Below, in pieces: positions 58,438-64,000 of a stretch of 64,000 nt of DNA. Made by a program: the position numbers and the translations under genes. The stretch lies in NCBI RefSeq assembly GCF_016592155.1, contig NZ_AP024237.1:2294001-2358000 (forward strand), read 5' to 3'. The notes under the pieces are model-generated. The model worked only from the letters and a program-made list of their open reading frames with translations. It was not told the DNA's origin and searched no databases. The stretch comes from Mycobacterium heckeshornense (GTDB lineage Bacteria; Actinomycetota; Actinomycetes; Mycobacteriales; Mycobacteriaceae). The first letter of the stretch is position 1, and each line of letters begins with the position of its first letter.

Positions 58438-60822
58438 ATGAGCTTCGACACGTCGACGCGTGCAGTCCTTGCCGACGACGAAGTTGCCCGGGTCGACGCC
58501 TATTGGCGCGCCGCCAACTACTTGTCCGTCGGGCAGATCTACCTGCTGGACAACCCGCTGCTGGCCGAACCGCTGGCACCGGAGCACATCAAGCCCCGTC
58601 TGCTGGGGCACTGGGGCACCACCCCCGGACTGAACCTGATCTACGCGCACCTGAACCGGATCATCCGCGACCGCGACGTCAACGTCATCTACATCACCGG
58701 TCCCGGCCACGGCGGGCCCGGTCTGGTGGCCAACGCCTACCTGGAAGGCACCTACAGCGAGGTATATCCGGGCATCGAGCAGAACGCCGAAGGGTTGCGA
58801 AAGCTGTTCCGGCAGTTCTCTTTTCCGGGCGGCATTCCCAGCCATGTGGCAGCGCAGACGCCCGGCTCGATTCACGAGGGCGGCGAATTGGGTTACGCGC
58901 TGGTACACGCCTACGGTGCGGCGTTCGACAACCCTGACTTGGTGGTGGCCTGCGTGGTCGGCGACGGCGAGGCCGAAACGGGGCCGCTGGCCGCCAGCTG
59001 GCACTCGAACAAATTCCTCAACCCCGCCTGCGACGGCGCGGTGTTGCCGATTCTGCATCTCAACGGCTACAAGATCGCCAATCCGACTGTGCTGGCGCGC
59101 ATGCCGCACACCGAGCTGGAGTCGCTACTGCGCGGCTACGGCTACCGGCCGATCACCGTCACCGGTGACGAGCCGACCAACGTGCACCAACAGCTGGCGG
59201 CGGCCTTCGATGAGGCCTTCGACGCCATCGCGGATATTCAGCATGCGGCGCGCACCGGTGGCGGCGCCTCGCGGCCGGTGTGGCCGATGATCGTGTTGCG
59301 CACCCCCAAGGGGTGGACTGGTCCCAAGGCGGTCGACGGGGAGCAGGTCGAGGGCACCTGGCGTTCGCATCAGGTTCCACTCGCCCAGACCCGTGACAAT
59401 CCCGAGCATCGCGCGCAGCTTGAGGAATGGCTCCGCAGCTACCGGCCACACGAGTTGTTCGACGCCAACGGCGCGCTCCGTGCCGAGCTGCGGGCCATGG
59501 CGCCCAGCGGAAATCGGCGGATGAGTGCCAACCCGCACGCCAACGGCGGGCTGCTGTTGCGCGACCTGGACCTGCCCGACTTTCGCGACTACGCGGTGGA
59601 CGTCACGCGGCCGGCCACCGAGACCCACGAGGCCACCAAGGTGCTGGGCACGTTCCTGCGCGACGTGATCGCCCGCAACCCTGACCGGTTCCGGTTGATG
59701 GGGCCCGACGAGACGGCCTCCAACCGGTTGTCGGCCGTCTACGAAACCACCGACAAGGTGTGGCTCTCGGAGATCCTGCCCGTCGATGATCATCTCGCGG
59801 GGCGCGGGCGCGTCATGGAGGTGTTGTCTGAGCATCTTTGCCAAGGCTGGCTGGAAGGCTATCTGTTGACCGGCCGGCACGGGTTGTTCAACTGCTACGA
59901 GGCGTTCGTGCACATCGTCGACTCGATGGTCAACCAGCACGCCAAATGGCTGTCGGTCAGCCGCGAGCTGGTGTGGCGGGCCCCGATCGCCTCGCTGAAC
60001 TACCTTTTGACCTCGCACGTGTGGCGACAGGACCACAACGGCGCGTCCCACCAAGATCCCGGCTTCATCGACCTGGTCGCCAACAAGCGACCCGAGGTGG
60101 TGCGGGTTTACCTGCCACCGGACGCCAACACGCTGCTGTCGGTGGCCGACCACTGCCTGCGCAGCCGCGACTATGTCAACGTGATCGTGGCCGGCAAGCA
60201 ACCTGCGCTGGCGTACCTGGACATGGAATCGGCCATCGCCCATTGCACTCGGGGGCTGGGGATTTGGCAGTGGGCCAGCACCGCGGCGGGCGAACCGGAC
60301 GTGGTGCTGGCCTGCGCGGGCGACATCCCGACGCTGGAGACGCTGGCCGCCGCCGACATCCTGCGCCGTGAGCTGCCCGACCTGGCGGTGCGGGTGGTCA
60401 ACGTCGTCGACATCATGCGGCTGCAGCCGGAAAACGAGCATCCACATGGTTTGCCGGACAACGAGTTTGACGCGTTGTTCACCCGCGACAAACCGGTCAT
60501 CTTCGGCTACCACGGCTACCCGTGGCTGATCCACCGGCTCACCTACCGGCGCACCAATCACGCTCACCTGCACGTACGCGGCTACAATGAGCGCGGCACG
60601 ACGACGACACCGTTCGACATGGTGATGCTCAACGACTTGGACCGGTTCCATTTGGTGATGGACGTCATCGACCGTGTCGACGGGCTGGGCTCCCGCGCAG
60701 CGGTCCTGCGTCAGCGCATGGCCGACGCCAGGTTGGCGTCGCGCCGCTATACCCGCGAGCACGGCGAAGATGACCCGCAGATCGCTGGGTGGACATGGGG
60801 GGATGACGCGAGACTGCGGTGA
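58438..60822 (+). CDS. phosphoketolase
   Basis: The product is 794 residues, the usual length for xylulose-5-phosphate/fructose-6-phosphate phosphoketolase, a thiamine-diphosphate enzyme that cleaves sugar phosphates to acetyl phosphate. It has [20 protein letters not shown] and [17 protein letters not shown] near the N-terminus, and the TPP-binding [24 protein letters not shown] near residue 180. M. tuberculosis lacks this gene as I recall. It starts from ATG 58438, divergent from the thiolase-like gene. Confidence 0.94.
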   Translation: MSFDTSTRAVLADDEVARVDAYWRAANYLSVGQIYLLDNPLLAEPLAPEHIKPRLLGHWGTTPGLNLIYAHLNRIIRDRDVNVIYITGPGHGGPGLVANAYLEGTYSEVYPGIEQNAEGLRKLFRQFSFPGGIPSHVAAQTPGSIHEGGELGYALVHAYGAAFDNPDLVVACVVGDGEAETGPLAASWHSNKFLNPACDGAVLPILHLNGYKIANPTVLARMPHTELESLLRGYGYRPITVTGDEPTNVHQQLAAAFDEAFDAIADIQHAARTGGGASRPVWPMIVLRTPKGWTGPKAVDGEQVEGTWRSHQVPLAQTRDNPEHRAQLEEWLRSYRPHELFDANGALRAELRAMAPSGNRRMSANPHANGGLLLRDLDLPDFRDYAVDVTRPATETHEATKVLGTFLRDVIARNPDRFRLMGPDETASNRLSAVYETTDKVWLSEILPVDDHLAGRGRVMEVLSEHLCQGWLEGYLLTGRHGLFNCYEAFVHIVDSMVNQHAKWLSVSRELVWRAPIASLNYLLTSHVWRQDHNGASHQDPGFIDLVANKRPEVVRVYLPPDANTLLSVADHCLRSRDYVNVIVAGKQPALAYLDMESAIAHCTRGLGIWQWASTAAGEPDVVLACAGDIPTLETLAAADILRRELPDLAVRVVNVVDIMRLQPENEHPHGLPDNEFDALFTRDKPVIFGYHGYPWLIHRLTYRRTNHAHLHVRGYNERGTTTTPFDMVMLNDLDRFHLVMDVIDRVDGLGSRAAVLRQRMADARLASRRYTREHGEDDPQIAGWTWGDDARLR

Positions 60823-60905
60823 GGGCTGTGCTTCGGCCGCCAACCACGACCGTGGTGACAATCTCACCAAACAGTCGGGAGGTACGGCGCGGGTAAACTT
60901 GCGCA

Positions 60906-61670
60906 GTGCTCGACGCGACCGTTGCCGCCGACACCCACCACCCGCTCGCCGTGCAGCTCTCGGCGCTGCACCGGTTTCGGGCCTATCTCGACGTCGCAGT
61001 CGTCGTGGTTGTTTTGGCCCTGACCAACCTGATTGCGCATTTCACCACAAGCTGGGCGAGTGTGGCTACCGTCCCGGCCGCGGCCGCGGGGCTGGTGATC
61101 CTGTTGCGGGCCAACGGCTTGGGTTGGTCCGAGCTGGGGCTGGGCCGCGAGCACTGGAAATCCGGGATGGGTTATGCGCTGGCGGCGGTCAGTGTCGTGG
61201 TGTCGGTGATCGCGGTGGGTGTATTGCTGCCGGCGACTCGGCCGATGTTTATGAACAACCACTACGCGACGATTTCCGGCGCGTTGACCGCGTCGATGAT
61301 CATCATTCCGCTGCAAACCGTCATACCCGAGGAGCTGGCTTTCCGCGGTGTGCTGCACGGGGCACTGAACCGGGCCTGGGGGTTTCGCGGTGTCGCCGTG
61401 GGGGGCTCGTTGCTGTTCGGGTTGTGGCACATCGCGACGTCGCTGGGGCTGACGAGCAGCAATGTCGGGTTCAGTCGCCTGTTCGGCGGCGGGTTGGGCG
61501 GCATGTTTGCCGGGGTGACCGTGGCGGTCGTCGCGACCGCGGCAGCGGGGTTCGTGTTCAGCTGGCTGCGCCGGCGCAGCGGCAGCTTGATCGCACCGAT
61601 CGCCCTGCACTGGTCGTGCAATGGATTGGGTGCCTTAGCCGCCGCCCTCGTCTGGCAGCTGTCCACCTGA
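60906..61670 (+). CDS. CPBP-family intramembrane metalloprotease (Rv1863c-like)
   Basis: This 254-residue membrane protein has about seven hydrophobic segments and the three CPBP motifs: EELAFRGVLHGAL (EExxxR), LFGLWHIATSL (FxxxH) and ALHWSCNGLG (HxxxN). It probably cleaves a membrane-bound substrate. It starts at GTG 60906 and ends 8 bases before the convergent adhA. It is in the Rv1863c place, next to adhA as in Rv1862. Confidence 0.9.
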   Translation: MLDATVAADTHHPLAVQLSALHRFRAYLDVAVVVVVLALTNLIAHFTTSWASVATVPAAAAGLVILLRANGLGWSELGLGREHWKSGMGYALAAVSVVVSVIAVGVLLPATRPMFMNNHYATISGALTASMIIIPLQTVIPEELAFRGVLHGALNRAWGFRGVAVGGSLLFGLWHIATSLGLTSSNVGFSRLFGGGLGGMFAGVTVAVVATAAAGFVFSWLRRRSGSLIAPIALHWSCNGLGALAAALVWQLST

Positions 61671-61677
61671 GGCGGGT

Positions 61678-62706
61678 CTACACCAGCAGCACCGCGGCTC
61701 CGGCAATGCGGCCGGCGCTGAGATCCGACAATGCTCGATCAGCTTGTGCGAGCGGATATTCCGGCGTAGTTACCGCGATGTGATGACGTCCGGCGAACTC
61801 CAGAAATGCGCGCGCGTCACTGCGGGTGTTGGAGGTAACCGAACGGATCTGGCGTTCCTGGAACAGATGGCGCTGGTAGTTGAGCGTGGGGATATCGCTG
61901 AGGTGGATCCCGGCGATCGCCAATGTGCCACCACGATCCAATGCCTGCAGGGCCGGCAGCACCAGATCGCCGACCGGGGCGAACAGGATGGCCGCATCCA
62001 GCGGCACCGGCGGGGGGTCGGCGGCGCCTTGTGCCGAAGCGGCGCCCAGTTCCAACGCAAGTTCCCGGGCGCGTGCGCCGCGTGTCATCACATGGACTTC
62101 GGCGCCTTGTGCCAGCGCGACCTGAGCGGTGATGTGGGCGCTGCCGCCGAAGCCGTAGAGCCCCAGGCGGCCACCGGGTGGCAGTTCGGCACGTAGCAAT
62201 GCGCGATAGCCGATGATGCCGGCGCACAACAGCGGGGCAAGTTCGGTGTCGCTGTAGCCGCTGGGCAGTGCGTGAGCGTAAGCCGCTGGGACAGTGGCGA
62301 ACTCGGCGTAACCGCCGTCGGCGTCCCAACCGGTGTAGCGCGACTCCGGGCACAAGTTTTCGTTGCCCCGGCGACAGTATTTGCATACCCCGCAGGTGTG
62401 CCGCAGCCATGCAATCCCGACCCGGTCCCCCACCGCGAACGTGTCTTTGGCGTCGGACCCGACCTCGACAACCTCCCCCACCACCTCGTGCCCCGGTGTC
62501 ACATGTTTGCGGTGCACGGGAAGATCACCCTCAGCGACGTGCAAGTCGGTGCGGCATACCCCGCACGCATGCACGGCCACCAGCAGTTCGGCCGGCCCCG
62601 GCTGCGGCACCTCGGTGGTAACGCACTCCAGCGGACCCGTTTCCATCGGCCCGGGATGGCGGACCCGCCACGCGCGCATCGTCGTGGTGGTCGGCGCTGA
62701 TGCCAT
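61678..62706 (-). CDS. adhA: zinc alcohol dehydrogenase AdhA
   Basis: The product is 342 residues and near-identical in outline to Rv1862, for example [49 protein letters not shown] broken over the structural-zinc loop. The catalytic zinc sites are CGVCRTDLH and PGHEVVG. The nucleotide-binding segment is [19 protein letters not shown] near residue 175. It oxidises alcohols with NAD(P); the physiological substrate is unknown. Confidence 0.95.
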   Translation of the reverse strand: MASAPTTTTMRAWRVRHPGPMETGPLECVTTEVPQPGPAELLVAVHACGVCRTDLHVAEGDLPVHRKHVTPGHEVVGEVVEVGSDAKDTFAVGDRVGIAWLRHTCGVCKYCRRGNENLCPESRYTGWDADGGYAEFATVPAAYAHALPSGYSDTELAPLLCAGIIGYRALLRAELPPGGRLGLYGFGGSAHITAQVALAQGAEVHVMTRGARARELALELGAASAQGAADPPPVPLDAAILFAPVGDLVLPALQALDRGGTLAIAGIHLSDIPTLNYQRHLFQERQIRSVTSNTRSDARAFLEFAGRHHIAVTTPEYPLAQADRALSDLSAGRIAGAAVLLV

Positions 62707-62770
62707 TACTCCATGATGCCGCGGTGCGCCGATTGGCCAACGGGGCAGGGCGGCAGAGTTTCCGGCGAGG

Positions 62771-63049
62771 CTACAAAGTTCGTGTGCGTGACGTGACGAG
62801 CTTGTAGATCACCAGCAAGATCACCGCGCCGATCAGCGCGCCGAGAAACGAATGTTTGATCGGTGGGTGAATATCGAAGTGGTGCGGCGCGAACACCATG
62901 CTGCCCAGCGTGCCGCCGACGTAGCTACCCGCTATGCCGAGCAGCGCTGTTGCGATCCAGCCCATGGGCTGTCTGCCGGGCACGATAAGTCGCGCGATGA
63001 AGCCGACAATGAGACCGAGGATGATCATCCAGATGATGTGCAGGACCAC
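62771..63049 (-). CDS. GlsB/YeaQ/YmgE-type small membrane protein (Rv1861-like)
   Basis: This 92-residue protein has three hydrophobic stretches ([60 protein letters not shown]) of the transglycosylase-associated/GlsB family. Its role is unclear, probably envelope stress. It follows adhA in the order of Rv1862-Rv1861. Confidence 0.88.
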   Translation of the reverse strand: MVLHIIWMIILGLIVGFIARLIVPGRQPMGWIATALLGIAGSYVGGTLGSMVFAPHHFDIHPPIKHSFLGALIGAVILLVIYKLVTSRTRTL

Positions 63050-63373
63050 GACCCGCTCCTTCGAGTTCTGGTAGCCACGCCCGCGGAATGCCGGCCCGGT
63101 GCAGGCATCGCCGGTCGATGTATCGCGTCAGCCTAACCGTTCCGGTGCTGACGTGGGTGCGGTCGGTGTAACTGCAGCTGCCGTACGTCCCGCAATGCAT
63201 GGTGAAGAGCAACGGCAAGCCGATGGACGCGTTGCACACCAGGCCGGCTGCGACCGCCGGTGGGCGCGCCGCCGCAGCCGCAGCGACGCTTCGCTGCCGA
63301 AGTGCGGCGCCGCGGCCGAGGTCGTCGGTTCCAGCGCTGGCGCAGCCGCCATCTAAGGTGACTTGGGCATGCC
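63050..63373. other. 324-base gap without a gene
   Basis: Frames here give only compositionally biased, unrelated translations. The promoter of the GlsB-like gene should lie at its left edge. Confidence 0.4.
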
Positions 63374-64000
63374 TCACGTCTGGGACGGCACCGCGTATTT
63401 CGTCACCAGCAACCCCTTGTACAGCTTTCCGGCGTCGGTCCTCGGCAGCGCCGCCTCGAACACGATCGACCGGGGGCATTTGAAGTGTGCCATCCGTTGG
63501 CGCAGCCACTCGATCAATTCCGCGGCCAGGCCGTCGCCGGCCACAGACGGATCGGACAATTGCACCGCGGCCATGACCGACTGCCCCATCACGTCGTCAG
63601 GAACGCCGAACACGGCCGCGTCGACGACGAGAGGGTGCGACACCAGCTCGTTCTCCACCTCCTGCGGATAGATGTTGACCCCGCCGGAGATGATCATGTG
63701 GTCGCGCCGGTCGACAAGGTAAAGGTAACCGTCCTCGTCGACGTAGCCGACGTCGCCGACAGTGACCCAGCCTTCAGCCGTGCGCGTCGCGGCGGTCTTC
63801 TGCCGGTCGTTGAGGTACTCGAACGGATACCCGCCCTCGTAGTAGATCTCCCCGACCTGACCGGGCGGCAACTCCACCCCGTGCTCGTCGAGGATGTGCG
63901 GCACGCCCAGCATCGGTCGGCCCACCGAACCCGGATGCTCCAGCCAGTCCTCGGCCCGGATGAACGAGATGCCCGCGCCCTCGCTCGACCCGTAGTATTC
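63374..64000 (-). CDS. acyl-CoA synthetase (FadD-type), 3' part (5' end outside window)
   Basis: The frame is open to the window edge, so only the C-terminal 208 residues are seen. It begins with EYYGSSEG at the edge, the Y-G-S-[ST]-E-G motif of adenylate-forming enzymes, then GVELPPGQVGEIYYEGG, VGDVGYVDEDGYLYLVDRRDHMIISGGVNIYPQEVE and the catalytic-lysine region PRTDAGKLYK. It would activate a fatty acid or related acid to its CoA ester. Confidence 0.9.
   Translation of the reverse strand, partial: EYYGSSEGAGISFIRAEDWLEHPGSVGRPMLGVPHILDEHGVELPPGQVGEIYYEGGYPFEYLNDRQKTAATRTAEGWVTVGDVGYVDEDGYLYLVDRRDHMIISGGVNIYPQEVENELVSHPLVVDAAVFGVPDDVMGQSVMAAVQLSDPSVAGDGLAAELIEWLRQRMAHFKCPRSIVFEAALPRTDAGKLYKGLLVTKYAVPSQT

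Noticed and set aside
59125..60870. A 581-codon minus-strand frame opposite phosphoketolase
   Set aside because: Antisense shadow of a strongly conserved enzyme; the translation resembles no protein.

Overview
The window is high-GC actinobacterial DNA from a Mycobacterium. The markers are antigen 85B (fbpB), an rpfC-type resuscitation factor, CYP140 and CYP125-family P450s, bfrA behind IdeR-type iron boxes, F420-type luciferase-like oxidoreductases, DUF1918 and CDGP-domain proteins. From memory, most recognisable genes follow the order of M. tuberculosis Rv1902c (nanT) down to Rv1861, reverse-complemented, with several blocks inserted that M. tuberculosis does not have at that place. OxyR looks intact and a phosphoketolase is present, so this is probably a slow-growing non-tuberculous species. 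I cannot name it.

Layout. 0-7.3 kb: tail of an alpha/beta hydrolase, a 5'-truncated nanT-like transporter, cinA, lipJ (hydrolase plus adenylyl cyclase), a macro-domain protein, a thiamine-binding-type protein, dtd, and a hotdog-like protein coupled to a methyltransferase. 7.4-21.8 kb: a lipid/steroid-flavoured block with two LLM F420-type oxidoreductases, a FabG3-like hydroxysteroid dehydrogenase, an amine-dehydrogenase-like protein, an MpaB-type oxygenase, a nitronate-monooxygenase-like protein, a frameshifted molybdopterin oxidoreductase with its TetR neighbour, a CYP125-family P450, a zinc alcohol dehydrogenase, YceI and a DUF4389 protein. KstR-like operators occur upstream of several of these. 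22-33.7 kb: a FadD-type ligase, a DUF7159-like protein, fbpB, DUF1918, rpfC, an SRPBCC-SDR pair, CYP140, a DegP-like protease and an NTF2-like protein.

33.7-39.7 kb: one long minus-strand unit, bfrA - MFS exporter - CMD protein - glnA3 - amidohydrolase, joined mostly by 4-base overlaps and starting at two tandem IdeR-like boxes, with bfd divergent. 39.7-41.8 kb: a three-gene minus-strand operon (thioesterase, EthD-like protein, enoyl-CoA hydratase) in which every gene carries frameshifts. 41.9-45.3 kb: oxyR divergent from ahpC-ahpD, with an OxyR box, then a GH13 hydrolase. 45.3-51.3 kb: a DUF1810 protein, lldD2, a CDGP protein, a CGNR-regulator remnant, and fdhD with an FdhF/YdeP-type oxidoreductase. 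51.5-64 kb: a Ddn-like F420 enzyme, an HhH-GPD glycosylase-like protein, DUF72, a ferredoxin-reductase-like flavoprotein, a large epimerase fusion, a thiolase-like protein, phosphoketolase, a CPBP protease, adhA, a small GlsB/YeaQ membrane protein and the 3' end of an acyl-CoA synthetase.

The most interesting features are the dispersed KstR-like operators that tie several oxidoreductases and a decaying operon into one putative sterol-responsive set, the iron-box-headed bfrA/glnA3 unit with a split FluG-like gene pair, a 9-bp perfect inverted repeat directly upstream of rpfC, and the epimerase fusion at 54.6-56.8 kb. I saw no tRNA, rRNA, CRISPR array, insertion sequence or prophage. All family and synteny statements come from reading the sequence and remembered homologues; no search was run.
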